DNA of 64,000 nt. Origin: Streptomyces musisoli. GTDB taxonomy: Bacteria; Actinomycetota; Actinomycetes; Streptomycetales; Streptomycetaceae. The DNA is taken from NCBI RefSeq assembly GCF_016741855.1, contig NZ_JAERRH010000016.1, positions 1 to 64,000 of the forward strand. Direction: 5' to 3'. The notes under the pieces were generated by a model. The model had not been told where the DNA came from, made no database searches, and worked only from the letters and a program-made list of their open reading frames with translations. Made by a program: the position numbers and the translations under genes. Positions 52,841 through 61,034 of the stretch are shown piece after piece. Numbering within the stretch: the stretch's first letter is position 1; each line of letters begins with the position of its first letter.

Positions 52841-52975
52841 CGGCACGGCGGCACGGGCTCGCCCGAACCCCTCACGGCGCTGTGACACGGGCTCGCGGCA
52901 CTGCGGCGCGTGCTCCCGGCGCCGCGGCACAGCCTCGCCGCCTCTGCGGCACAGCCTCGCCGCAATCGGCGGCTG
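52841..52975. repeat. Degenerate ~21-bp tandem repeats after the F420 oxidoreductase gene
   Basis: Six or so units of the form CGGCnCTGCGGCACnGnCTCG run from 52841, the last two (CTGCGGCACAGCCTCGCCGC) nearly identical. No coding signal in this gap. Confidence 0.65.
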
Positions 52976-53083
52976 CCTGGCCGCGCTGCGCCGAGTCGGC
53001 GGGAATCAGTCGCACGGGTGAGCATCCCGGCGGCTGCCGGGGTACTAGAGGGCCCTACAGCGATTGTTGCCGGAGGCCCCCGC

Positions 53084-53509
53084 GTGAATTCGTTCGTGCA
53101 CAAGACCCTGGTGGTGCAGCTCCTCGCGCCCGGCACCGGACGGTGTCCGGTGCTGGTCCATCTCGGCTACGACGCCGACGACCCGTTCGCCGTCACCGCC
53201 GTCTTCGCCCACGACGGCCATGTGCTGGCCTCCTGGCGGCTGGACCGGGAGATGCTCTCCGCCGGTCTGTCCGGGCCGGTCGGCGTGGGTGACGTGCGGC
53301 TGCGGCCGGCCGGCACCGGACCCTGGCAGGAGCTGCGCATGGAGTTCCTCGGGGACGCCCGGCCGGGCGGCGGCCGGCACCACGCGGTGGTGCTCGTCTG
53401 GGCGCCCGCTATCGCGGCGTTCCTGCTCGAGACCCACCAGGTCGTCCCGCCGGGGCAGGAGCGCGTGCCGGTGGACGAGCTGCTGGCGGAGATCCTCTCC
53501 ACGGGCTGA
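53084..53509 (+). CDS. SsgA-like protein (SALP), sporulation/cell division regulator
   Basis: A 141-residue SsgA-family protein. Characteristic features are LVVQLLAPGTGRCPVLVHLG, YDADDPFAVTAVF and the run WRLDREMLSAGLSGPVGVGD. These actinomycete-specific proteins help localise septation and cell-wall remodelling during sporulation (SsgA, SsgB and relatives); I cannot assign the paralogue. The start is GTG 53084 with GGAGG 8 nt upstream. It stands alone between an F420 enzyme and a small membrane protein gene. Confidence 0.92.
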   Translation: MNSFVHKTLVVQLLAPGTGRCPVLVHLGYDADDPFAVTAVFAHDGHVLASWRLDREMLSAGLSGPVGVGDVRLRPAGTGPWQELRMEFLGDARPGGGRHHAVVLVWAPAIAAFLLETHQVVPPGQERVPVDELLAEILSTG

Positions 53510-53588
53510 GTAGCCGTACTCATGCCCGCGGAGCCGGCCCGGCGCCACGATGGGGCCCTACGACGCCCTTGAGGCAAGGAGCCCCGCC

Positions 53589-54254
53589 GTGACCGCAGTG
53601 CACCCCGCCCCGCTCCGCACGCCGCGCCGCGTGCCGCCCGCCCTCTTCGCCGGCGTGGTGGCCGTGGGGCTGGCCGTGTCGGCGTGGGGCGCACGCGACC
53701 GCACCACCTGGTTCCTGGAGACGGTGTGGGCGCTGGCGGGCCTGCCCCTGGTGGTGCTGGCCTGGCGGCGCTTCCCGCTGACGGGGCTGCTCTGCGCGCT
53801 GCTGACCGTGCACGCGCTGGTCCTCGCGCTCGGCGGGCACTACACCTACGCGCAGGTCCCGCTGGGCGACTGGGCGCGCGACACGTTCGGCCTTGACCGC
53901 AATCCGTACGACCGTTTCGGGCACCTGATGCAGGGCTTCGTGCCGGCGGTGCTGGTCCGTGAACTGCTCAGCCGTACCTCGCCGTTGCGCGGCAGCCGCT
54001 GGCTGGCGCCGCTCACCGTGTGCGCCTGTCTGGCCTTCAGCGCCTGCTTCGAGCTGCTGGAGTGGCTGGCGGCCGAGATCGGCGGGCACGGCGCGGACGC
54101 CTTCCTCGCCACCCAGGGGGATGTGTGGGACACGCAGTGGGACATGTTCTGCGCGCTGATCGGTGCGGTGCTGTCCCTGCTGCTGCTCAGCCGGGTGCAC
54201 GACCGTCAGCTGCGCGCCCTGGCGGGCGTTGCCGACACGGACCGAGATGGGTAA
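53589..54254 (+). CDS. DUF2238 (YjdF-like) membrane protein
   Basis: A 221-residue protein with about six hydrophobic segments. The central GGHYTYAQVPLGDW, then NPYDRFGHLMQGFVPA, and GDVWDTQWDMFCALIGA are hallmarks of DUF2238, an inner-membrane family without a known activity. I choose GTG 53589, 8 nt after AAGGAG; ATG 53550 would extend into the intergenic region. A gap of ~80 bp follows the SsgA-like gene. Confidence 0.85.
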   Translation: MTAVHPAPLRTPRRVPPALFAGVVAVGLAVSAWGARDRTTWFLETVWALAGLPLVVLAWRRFPLTGLLCALLTVHALVLALGGHYTYAQVPLGDWARDTFGLDRNPYDRFGHLMQGFVPAVLVRELLSRTSPLRGSRWLAPLTVCACLAFSACFELLEWLAAEIGGHGADAFLATQGDVWDTQWDMFCALIGAVLSLLLLSRVHDRQLRALAGVADTDRDG

Positions 54255-54425
54255 TGTCGTCCGGGTGACTGCCGGGTCGGCCATGGGCCATACACGAGTG
54301 AGGGTCCCGGCCTCGGCGTGAGCGCGAGGCGGGCGAGAAGCCCGCCGTCGTCCCCGAGTTCCTGCCCCCGCGCCCGCGAAGGCGCCCCTCCAGCAGACCT
54401 CACGAACCGGAGACACACCCCACTC

Positions 54426-54839
54426 ATGCAGACCTTCCCGCAGCACGCCCCGACGACCGCCGTCCGGCTCGACCACACCGCCGTCCTCGCCCGGGACCGG
54501 CGGCTGTCGGCGGAATTCCTCGCCGCCGTCCTCGGACTGACGGTCGGCGCCCCGTTCGGACCGTTCCTGCCCGTCGACCTCGGCAACGGCGTGACGCTCG
54601 ACTACTACGAACAGCGCGAGGAACCCATACAGTCGCAGCACTACGCGTTCCTCGTGCCCGAGGAGCAGTTCGACACCATGATCGCCCGGCTGGAAGCGCT
54701 CGACGTCACGTACTACGCCGACCCGCACCACGGCGAGCCGGGCCGGATCAACCGGCTCTTCGGCGGCCGCGGCGCGTACTTCACCGACCCGTCCGGCCAC
54801 AACATGGAAATCCTGACCCGCCCGTACGTCCGCCCCTAG
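54426..54839 (+). CDS. VOC-family protein (glyoxalase/dioxygenase fold)
   Basis: A 137-residue single-VOC protein: RLDHTAVLARDRRLSAEFLA, QSQHYAFLVPEEQFDTMIAR and a closing DPSGHNMEILTRPY. The His/Glu positions for a metal are kept, but the substrate is unknown. ATG 54426 is chosen because the family begins there; a frame upstream reads through a small GC-rich hairpin (54328-54346). It converges on the DUF6328 gene. Confidence 0.82.
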   Translation: MQTFPQHAPTTAVRLDHTAVLARDRRLSAEFLAAVLGLTVGAPFGPFLPVDLGNGVTLDYYEQREEPIQSQHYAFLVPEEQFDTMIARLEALDVTYYADPHHGEPGRINRLFGGRGAYFTDPSGHNMEILTRPYVRP

Positions 54840-54922
54840 ACCCTGCCGACGGGCGGCCGCGGGACCCGGCACGGGGCGTCTCCTGCCGGGCTCGCTCGGC
54901 CGGGCGGGTCCGGGAGGACGGT

Positions 54923-55417
54923 CTAGCCACCCGACCGGGTCGTGTGCCTGCGGCGGGCCCACAGGGGCAGGCCGTACCAGCACACGAGGTACCAGGCGAC
55001 GACGGCCGACACCAGATACGGCACATAGCCGTCGTGCGTGGCCACCCTGAGGATCAGCAGCAGCGACGACGTCATCGTGGCCAGCAGCAGGACCAGACCG
55101 ACGAAGGTCATCCGGGAGGCGAGCCGCACCGCCTGCGGCTTGACCCGGCGGCCGGAGACCAGCCGGTGCAGGGACACCGGCCCGATGAGGGCGCCGGTCG
55201 CACAGGCGCCCAGGACGACGGTCACGATGTAGATGGCCTGGTCGGTGGTGGTGAGCCGGCCGTACTTCGGCTGGAAGACGACGGTCAGCAGGAAGCCGAA
55301 CAGGATCTGCACGCCCGTCTGGGCCACCCTGACCTCCTGGATCAGCTCGCCCCACATCCGGTCGGCCCGTTCTTCCTCGGACTCGTTGCGCCCCCTGCGC
55401 CGCCCTTCCTCCGTCAT
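54923..55417 (-). CDS. DUF6328 family membrane protein
   Basis: A 164-residue protein. A charged N-terminus (EEGRRRGRNESEEERADRMW) precedes ELIQEVRVAQTGVQILFGFL, then four hydrophobic segments, the pattern of DUF6328. The function is unknown. The start is ATG 55417 with AGGAAGG close upstream. It follows, and is co-oriented with, the aldo/keto reductase gene, 52 bp apart. Confidence 0.82.
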   Translation of the reverse strand: MTEEGRRRGRNESEEERADRMWGELIQEVRVAQTGVQILFGFLLTVVFQPKYGRLTTTDQAIYIVTVVLGACATGALIGPVSLHRLVSGRRVKPQAVRLASRMTFVGLVLLLATMTSSLLLILRVATHDGYVPYLVSAVVAWYLVCWYGLPLWARRRHTTRSGG

Positions 55418-55469
55418 GCGGTGCGTGTAACCGCCCGGCCGTTCGTTCAAACGGTCGGCGGTCGCCCGC

Positions 55470-56453
55470 TCACCAGCGGTGCTCGACCTGGTCCTTGATC
55501 CGGCGGTCGTACAGCTCCCGGATCGCGGTGAAGGTCTCCTCCGGCAGCGGCGGCAGCTTGGCCGCGGCGGCGTTGGCACGGGCCTGCTCCGGACCGCGGG
55601 CGCCGGGGATCACCGTGGTCACCCCGTCCTGCTCGATGATCCAGCGCAGCGCCAGCTGGGCCGGGGTGTACCCCTCGGGGGCGAGCGCGGCGAACTCGGC
55701 GGCGGCCTCGACACCCGTGCCGTAGTCGACGCCGGAGAAGGTCTCGCCCTGGTCGAAGGCCTCGCCGTGCCGGTTGAAGGTGCGGTGGTCGTCGGCCGCG
55801 AACACCGTGTCCCTGGTGTACTTGCCGGACAGCAGCCCGGAGGCCAGCGGCACCCGCGCGATGATGCCGACACCGGCCTCACGGGCGGCGGGCAGCACCT
55901 CGTAGAGGGGCTTCATGCGGAACGGGTTCAGGATGATCTGCACGCTGGCCACGTGGGGGCGGGCGATCGCGGTGAGCGCCTGGGCGCAGGTCTCCACGCT
56001 CACCCCGTACGCGGCGGCCCGCTGCTCCTCGACCAGGGTGTCCAGGGCGTCGAACACCGCGTCCGAGGAGTAGACCGGGGTGGGCGGGCAGTGCAGCTGC
56101 ACCAGGTCGATGCGGTCGACGCCGAGGTTGCGGCGCGAGCGGTCGTTCCACTCGCGGAAGTTGTCCAGGACGTAGTTCTCGGGGATCTGTTCGACCCGGC
56201 GGCCCATCTTGGTGGCCACGAGCACGTGCAGATCGGGACGGCCGCGCAGGAACGAGGCGATGGTCTCCTCGCTGCGCCCGTCGCCGTACACGTCGGCCGT
56301 GTCGAAGAAGGTGACCCCGGCCTCCGCCGCCGTCTCCAGGACGGACAGGGCCACCTTGTCGTCGACGTCGCCCCAGTCGGCGCCCAGCTGCCAGGTGCCG
56401 AGACCGACGACCGATGCCCACTGACCCGACCTGCCGATTACACGTTCGTCCAT
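55470..56453 (-). CDS. Aldo/keto reductase
   Basis: A 327-residue TIM-barrel oxidoreductase. The motif FFDTADVYGDGRSEE near residue 50 supplies the catalytic Asp and Tyr, ATKMGRR the Lys, and DLVQLHCPP near 115 the His; the NADPH-binding IPGARGPEQ lies near 280. It should reduce aldehydes or ketones with NADPH; the subgroup (AKR with ELYDRRIKDQV at the end) has no firm substrate. A TetR gene starts 600 bp upstream and reads the same way, ending 12 bp before it, so both may be co-transcribed. Confidence 0.9.
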   Translation of the reverse strand: MDERVIGRSGQWASVVGLGTWQLGADWGDVDDKVALSVLETAAEAGVTFFDTADVYGDGRSEETIASFLRGRPDLHVLVATKMGRRVEQIPENYVLDNFREWNDRSRRNLGVDRIDLVQLHCPPTPVYSSDAVFDALDTLVEEQRAAAYGVSVETCAQALTAIARPHVASVQIILNPFRMKPLYEVLPAAREAGVGIIARVPLASGLLSGKYTRDTVFAADDHRTFNRHGEAFDQGETFSGVDYGTGVEAAAEFAALAPEGYTPAQLALRWIIEQDGVTTVIPGARGPEQARANAAAAKLPPLPEETFTAIRELYDRRIKDQVEHRW

Positions 56454-56465
56454 GGCGCCAGTCTG

Positions 56466-57071
56466 TCATCCGGAACCGGTGGCCGTGGGCCCGCCGGGCG
56501 TCAGCTGGGCCTGTACGACGGGCCCGTAGCGGTCGGCGACCGCGTCGGCGTCGGTGCCGCGCAGGTGCGGGCCGCGGGCGACGCCGTACATCACGCCGAG
56601 GCCGACGACGGCGGCGACCGCGAGTTCGGCGCGCAGGCCGGCGTCGGGGCCGGTGAGCCGGGCGGCGAGACGTTCGGTCACCTGGGTGCGGAAGTTGGCG
56701 CGCAGCACGTCACCGTGGTCGCCGTGCAGCGGGGCGAACGCGATGCGCAGCAACGGGTCGGTGCCCTGGTCTCGCTGGCTGCACAGCACGTGCCGGACCA
56801 TGTGCCGGCCGAGGTCGTCCAGCGGGGCGTCGAGCAGGTCGTCGGCGTCGGTTTCGAAGGACATCACCCGGGCGAAGAGGGCGTCCTTGTTGCCGAAGTA
56901 CTTCAGGATCAGCGGCGGGCTGACACCGGCCCGGTCGGCGACGGCCTTGAGGGTGATGTCGGCTTGCGCGTGCCGGGCCAGCAGGAAGCGGACAGCCTTG
57001 AGGATGGCGGCCTTGGTGGCCTCGGCGTCCCGGCGTGCGGGTGCGGGCGCCTGACCGGGTTGCGTGGTCAT
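56466..57071 (-). CDS. TetR-family regulator
   Basis: A 201-residue repressor with AILKAVRFLLARHAQADITL, then VADRAGVSPPLILKYFGNKD as the helix-turn-helix. The C-terminus matches the TetR_C group with an internal LGVMYGVARG. Its probable operators are the two inverted repeats upstream of the MFS gene (58821-58862), because that gene is co-oriented just upstream and no closer TetR gene exists. I start at ATG 57071, before the conserved domain; ATG/GTG codons further upstream read through repeat DNA. Confidence 0.88.
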   Translation of the reverse strand: MTTQPGQAPAPARRDAEATKAAILKAVRFLLARHAQADITLKAVADRAGVSPPLILKYFGNKDALFARVMSFETDADDLLDAPLDDLGRHMVRHVLCSQRDQGTDPLLRIAFAPLHGDHGDVLRANFRTQVTERLAARLTGPDAGLRAELAVAAVVGLGVMYGVARGPHLRGTDADAVADRYGPVVQAQLTPGGPTATGSG

Positions 57072-57116
57072 GCTCCTCATCCTCCCCGCGTCGTCGCCAT
57101 GGCCCTCACCGACCCC

Positions 57117-57270
57117 CGTCACCGTGGTCACCATGGTCCTCCCGGACCCCCGTCACCGTGGTCCTCCCAGGCCCTCCCGGGTCCTGGTCCTCACGGACCC
57201 TCCCCGGTCTTGGTCCTCCCGGACCCTGCGTGCCGCGGTTCTCACGGACCCTCGTGGCCATGGTCCTCGG
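57117..57270. repeat. Degenerate ~25-35-bp repeats between the TetR and MFS genes
   Basis: Variants of GTGGTCCTCCCGGACCC and GGTCCTCACGGACCCTC occur at least six times. The spacing is irregular. No coding signal of its own. Confidence 0.65.
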
Positions 57271-57297
57271 TCGGGTTCCCTCTCGGCGCCGGGGCCC

Positions 57298-58791
57298 TCA
57301 TGCCCCCTCTATCGCCTCGTCGCGTGCGCCGCGGGTGGCGCCCCGGGCCCGCCGGGTGGTCCCGGCGCCGCCGTCGGCCGGGATGCACAGGGCCGCCGCG
57401 CAGGCCGCGAGGGCGATGACGCCCGCCATGGCGAAGGCGAGCCGGTAGCCGTGCAGTGTGGGCACGGGAACCCCGCCGAGGGGGCTGCTGTGGTGGACGA
57501 GGACGGCGGCCACGGCCGCACTGGAGACGGCCTGGCCGATGGTGCGCATGAGGACGTTGACGCCGTTGGCGGAGGCGGTCTGGGCGGCCGGGACGGCGCG
57601 CAGGATCAGCGTGGGCAGCGCCGAGTAGGCGAGCGTGGTGCCGGTCGTCACCACGGAGGCGCCCAGGATGATCATCCACAGATCGCGGCTGTCGGCGATG
57701 CGCAGCGCGTACCCGCAGGCGATGACGGCCGCGCCCAGCGCCAGCGTGATCCGCGGGCCGCGCGCGGCCGAGATACGGGCCGACAGCGGGGAGAACAGCA
57801 GCATGGTGACGCCGCCGGGCAGCAGGCAGAGCCCGCTGTCGACGATGGACAGGCCGAGGCCGTAACCGGTGGACTTCGGCGCCTGCACCAGCTGGGCGGT
57901 GACCAGGGAGTTGGCGTAGAAGGCGAACCCGGCCAGCAGGCCCGCCACGTGGGACAGGCCGACGCGCGGCCGGCTGACCAGCCGCAGGTCGACCAGCGGA
58001 TGCGGGGTGCGCAACTGCTGCCACCACCAGAGGGCGAGGACGACGACGGCGCCGAGGAACAGCCCGAGGACCCGTGCGCTCCCCCAGCCCCAGGTACCGC
58101 CCTGGGAGACGCCGAGCAGGAGGCAGACCAGCCCGGCGGCGAGACCGAGCGCGCCGAGGACGTCGAACCGTCCGGGCTCCCGGACCGGCGACTCCTTCAC
58201 CGCCCACCAGGTCGCCGCGCCACCCGCCGCGCCGAGGGCGCTGGTCAGCCAGAACATGGTGTGCCAGTCGGCGTACTGCACGACCAGCGCGGCGAGCGGC
58301 AGGCCGAGCGCGGCGCCGATGCCGACGGTGGAACTCATCAGTGCCACCGCGGAGCCCCGGCGCTCCGGCGGGAGTTCGTCGCGCAGGATGCTGATGGAGA
58401 GGGGGACGACGGAGGCGGCGGCGCCCTGGAGGGCGCGGGCGGCGATGAGCACGCCGATGTCGGAGGAGAGCGCGCACATGACGGAGCCGACGGTCATCAG
58501 GGCGAGCGCGGCGATGAGGACCCGGCGCTTGCCGTACATGTCGCCGGCCCGGCCGAGCACCGGGGTGAGGACGGCGCCGGAGAGCAGGGTCGCGGTGACG
58601 GTCCAGGAGACGGCGGCGGCCGACGCTCCGGTGAGCCGGGGCAGGTCGGGCAGCAGGGGCACGACCACGGTCTGCGTGACCGCCATGAGGATGCCGCCCG
58701 ACGCCAGCACCGGGATGGTGAGCCGGTCGCGCAGGCGGGGCGCCGGCGTTCCGGTGCCGGGCGGCGGGGATGTCAGGGCTGGCTGGTCCAT
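57298..58791 (-). CDS. MFS drug-exporter-like transporter (DHA2 type)
   Basis: A 497-residue membrane protein with about fourteen hydrophobic segments, as in the DHA2 (EmrB/QacA) group. The motif GRAGDMYGKRRVLI after helix 2 is the MFS signature A. It should export a hydrophobic compound by proton antiport; the substrate is unknown. AGGAG lies 5 nt before ATG 58791, which decides it over GTG 58812. Two operator-like palindromes lie 30-71 bp upstream, probably bound by the TetR protein encoded just downstream. Confidence 0.88.
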   Translation of the reverse strand: MDQPALTSPPPGTGTPAPRLRDRLTIPVLASGGILMAVTQTVVVPLLPDLPRLTGASAAAVSWTVTATLLSGAVLTPVLGRAGDMYGKRRVLIAALALMTVGSVMCALSSDIGVLIAARALQGAAASVVPLSISILRDELPPERRGSAVALMSSTVGIGAALGLPLAALVVQYADWHTMFWLTSALGAAGGAATWWAVKESPVREPGRFDVLGALGLAAGLVCLLLGVSQGGTWGWGSARVLGLFLGAVVVLALWWWQQLRTPHPLVDLRLVSRPRVGLSHVAGLLAGFAFYANSLVTAQLVQAPKSTGYGLGLSIVDSGLCLLPGGVTMLLFSPLSARISAARGPRITLALGAAVIACGYALRIADSRDLWMIILGASVVTTGTTLAYSALPTLILRAVPAAQTASANGVNVLMRTIGQAVSSAAVAAVLVHHSSPLGGVPVPTLHGYRLAFAMAGVIALAACAAALCIPADGGAGTTRRARGATRGARDEAIEGA

Positions 58792-58820
58792 CGGCGCTCC
58801 TGCGGACGGCACGGATACGA

Positions 58821-58862
58821 GGTGAATATCAATTCACCTTATCCAGTGAATGACCATTCACC
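58821..58862. promoter_or_regulatory. Two TetR-type operators before the MFS gene
   Basis: GGTGAATATCAATTCACC (58821-58838) and AGTGAATGACCATTCACC (58845-58862) are 18-bp palindromes of the form GGTGAAT-N4-ATTCACC, 24 bp centre to centre. The first is perfect. The AT-rich gap suits a promoter between or over them. Confidence 0.8.
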
Positions 58863-58891
58863 AACCGGCGCCGGGAGCACGGGGTGACGGC

Positions 58892-59023
58892 TCAGGCCGG
58901 GTTCTGTTCCAGGACGGCCGGGCAGCTGTGCATGAAGGGGTCGCGGACGCCGTCGGAGGGCGGGCGCGAAGGGATCGGCGGTCGGCCCGCGGCCCGGTCG
59001 CCCGGCGCCGACGGCATCGGCAT
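58892..59023 (-). CDS. Small Pro-rich ORF with a Cys-containing tail, unknown
   Basis: A 43-residue frame directly downstream of, and on the same strand as, the flavin monooxygenase gene (67 bp gap). Its codons have G or C at the third position in all but three cases, as real genes here do. The N-terminus is Pro/Arg-rich and the end reads RDPFMHSCPAVLEQNPA. AAGGGCAGG is upstream of ATG 59023; a TTG start further up would lengthen it. I do not recognise it. It could be a short structural protein, a peptide precursor, or chance. Confidence 0.4.
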   Translation of the reverse strand: MPMPSAPGDRAAGRPPIPSRPPSDGVRDPFMHSCPAVLEQNPA

Positions 59024-59090
59024 CGGCTCGTGCGGCCTGCCCTTGGAGCCGGCGTGGCGCAGGGACCTGACGGCTGGTGCGGGCAACGGG

Positions 59091-60275
59091 CTAGCGCCGG
59101 CGGGCGTGCAGGGCGCGGGCCGCGCGGGGGCCGAGCCAGCGCTTGAACCTGCGCAGCGGTTCCAGCTGGCCGGCCGCCTTGTCCAGGCCGTAGTACAGCT
59201 GCGGCGGGACGTACGGCAGCAGCGGCGAGTGGCGCTGGCCGAGCAGGGCGAACATCCGGTGCGGCGGCAGGTGGATGTAGCGGGGCAGGCTCTCGTACCA
59301 CTGGGCGCTGTAGCGGGCCGCGCTCTGGACGGACAGCAGCTCGGCCTGGCGCCGGCGCTCGTAGGCGGCGAGGGCCTCGGGCAGGCCGGCGTGCTCGCGC
59401 AGGGCACCGGCGAGGCACATGGCGTCCTCCAGGGCGAGGGTGGTGCCGGCGCCGATGGAGTAGTGGGTGGTGTGCGCGGCGTCGCCGAGCAGGACCAGGT
59501 TGCGGTGGTGCCAGGTGCGGTTGGTGAGGGTGCGGAAGTTCTGCCAGGAGGCGCCGGGGCGGGCGATGAGAGGGTGGCCGTCGAGGACGCCGGCGAAGAG
59601 CTTCTCCAGCAGGGCGAGGCTCTCCCCCTCGTCGGCCCGGTCCAGGCCGAGGCCGGTGAACGTCTGCGCGGAGCACTCGACGACGCAGGTGCTGTGGTCG
59701 CCGCTGTAGCCGTAGCCGTAGGCCCAGATCCAGCCATGCGCGGTCTCGGTGAAGGCGAAGGTGAAGGCGTCGAAGACCTTGGTGGTGCCGAGCCAGATGT
59801 AGTGGTTGCGGCCGGCGGTGATCCGGGTGCCGAAGTGGCCGGCCCGGCCGGTGCGCAGGGTGCTGTGCACACCGTCGGCGGCGACGACCAGGTCCGCTCC
59901 GGCGGGCGGTTTTGTGAGTTCGCTCTCGAACTCCACCCGGACACCGAGGGCGCGGGCGCGGCCGGCGAGCAGGCCGAGCAGCCGGTGCCGGCCGATCCCG
60001 AAGCCCTCGTCGCCGTGGTGGCGGGTGGTCAGGTCCCCCACGTGGGCGACGCCGTCGCTCCAGCGGACGGAGTGGGTCTCGATCAGGTGCGCCGACTCGG
60101 GGTCGTACGCCTGGAGCCTGTCGAGGAGGCCGCGCCAGTACGTCACACCCCAGCCGTAGGTGGAGCCCTCGGGGCTGCGTTCGTGGACGGTGACGTCGTG
60201 GGACGGGTCCTGCCGCTTGAGCAGGATGGCGAGGCAGAGGCCGGCGGGCCCGCCTCCGACACAGACGACCTTCAC
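59091..60275 (-). CDS. FAD-dependent aromatic monooxygenase (salicylyl-CoA hydroxylase-like)
   Basis: A 394-residue class A flavin monooxygenase. The N-terminus KVVCVGGGPAGLCLAILLKR binds FAD; VVAADGVHSTLR near 155 is the DG motif for NADPH/FAD; LVLLGDAAHTTHYSIGAGT near 280 is the GD motif. It resembles the hydroxylase domain of salicylyl-CoA and 2-aminobenzoyl-CoA monooxygenases, but stands alone. GTG 60275 is preceded by AGGGG. It is divergent from the melC operon across a promoter-rich 338-bp gap; a link to phenol metabolism is plausible but unproven. Confidence 0.85.
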   Translation of the reverse strand: MKVVCVGGGPAGLCLAILLKRQDPSHDVTVHERSPEGSTYGWGVTYWRGLLDRLQAYDPESAHLIETHSVRWSDGVAHVGDLTTRHHGDEGFGIGRHRLLGLLAGRARALGVRVEFESELTKPPAGADLVVAADGVHSTLRTGRAGHFGTRITAGRNHYIWLGTTKVFDAFTFAFTETAHGWIWAYGYGYSGDHSTCVVECSAQTFTGLGLDRADEGESLALLEKLFAGVLDGHPLIARPGASWQNFRTLTNRTWHHRNLVLLGDAAHTTHYSIGAGTTLALEDAMCLAGALREHAGLPEALAAYERRRQAELLSVQSAARYSAQWYESLPRYIHLPPHRMFALLGQRHSPLLPYVPPQLYYGLDKAAGQLEPLRRFKRWLGPRAARALHARRR

Positions 60276-60613
60276 GCGCACACCCCTGACAGTCACCTTA
60301 CGTGGTCGATCCGCACCGGAGAGTAGCAGCACGGCGGACCGCCCGATCGCGTCAGTCTGCCGCGGTGAGCCGCGCCACTCGGACGGGCGGCCGCCGGAAA
60401 GGATGACGTGAACCGGGGCGCCCCGGGCAAGGAATTCCCCGTTCCGGACAGGATCCGCCCACCGTCACAGCAAGATCATCTTTGTTCAACTCTGTATGAC
60501 TTGTGGTTAATTGTCCGGATCATAGCCAACCCGTTCCGGGCGATTTCTTCCGCTCCGGGACATCCCGATAGGCATGCGTCGTCACCACTGGATCACCCTT
60601 ATGGAGGACCCGC
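60276..60613. promoter_or_regulatory. Divergent promoter region of the monooxygenase and melC operon
   Basis: The stretch 60470-60545 is the most AT-rich of this end of the window (TTTGTTCAACTCTGTATGAC, GTTAATTGTCC). A TTGTTC/TATGAC pair is one candidate promoter for melC1. No gene is present in the 338 bp. Confidence 0.5.
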
Positions 60614-61000
60614 ATGCCCGACATCACCCGGCGCCGCGCGCTCACCGCGGCAGCCGCCGTCGCCGCGACGGCCTCGGCCGTCGCCCTCGCCGGCCCCGCC
60701 GCGTCGGCCGCGCCGGCCGCCGGCCATCACGACCACACCGCGCCGGGATCGTTCGACGAGGTCTACAAGGGCCGCCGAATACAGGGCGGCCCGGCGAGCG
60801 GCGGCGGACACCACCACGAACACGGCGGTGGCTACGAGGTGTTGGTCGACGGCGTGCAGCTGCACGTGATGCGCAACGCCGACGGCACCTGGATCAGCGT
60901 CGTCAGCCACTACGACCCGGTGGCCACCCCGCGCGCCGCCGCCCGTGCCGCGGTGGACGAACTGCAGGGCGCGCCGCTGCTGCCGTTCCCCGCCAACTGA
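60614..61000 (+). CDS. melC1: Tyrosinase cofactor / copper chaperone MelC1
   Basis: A 128-residue secreted helper protein. A twin-arginine signal (TRRRALTAAAAVAATASA) carries it and the bound tyrosinase out of the cell by Tat. The mature part has the HHDHTAPG and HHHEHGGGY histidine clusters that hand copper to the enzyme, and ends in a helical tail. MelC1 is needed to load copper into MelC2 and to export it, since MelC2 has no signal. ATG 60614 follows CTTATGGAGG. It lies 34 bp before melC2 as in other streptomycetes. Confidence 0.95.
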   Translation: MPDITRRRALTAAAAVAATASAVALAGPAASAAPAAGHHDHTAPGSFDEVYKGRRIQGGPASGGGHHHEHGGGYEVLVDGVQLHVMRNADGTWISVVSHYDPVATPRAAARAAVDELQGAPLLPFPAN

Positions 61001-61034
61001 CCGCCCACGCACGACTTCCGGAGCACCGCGCACC

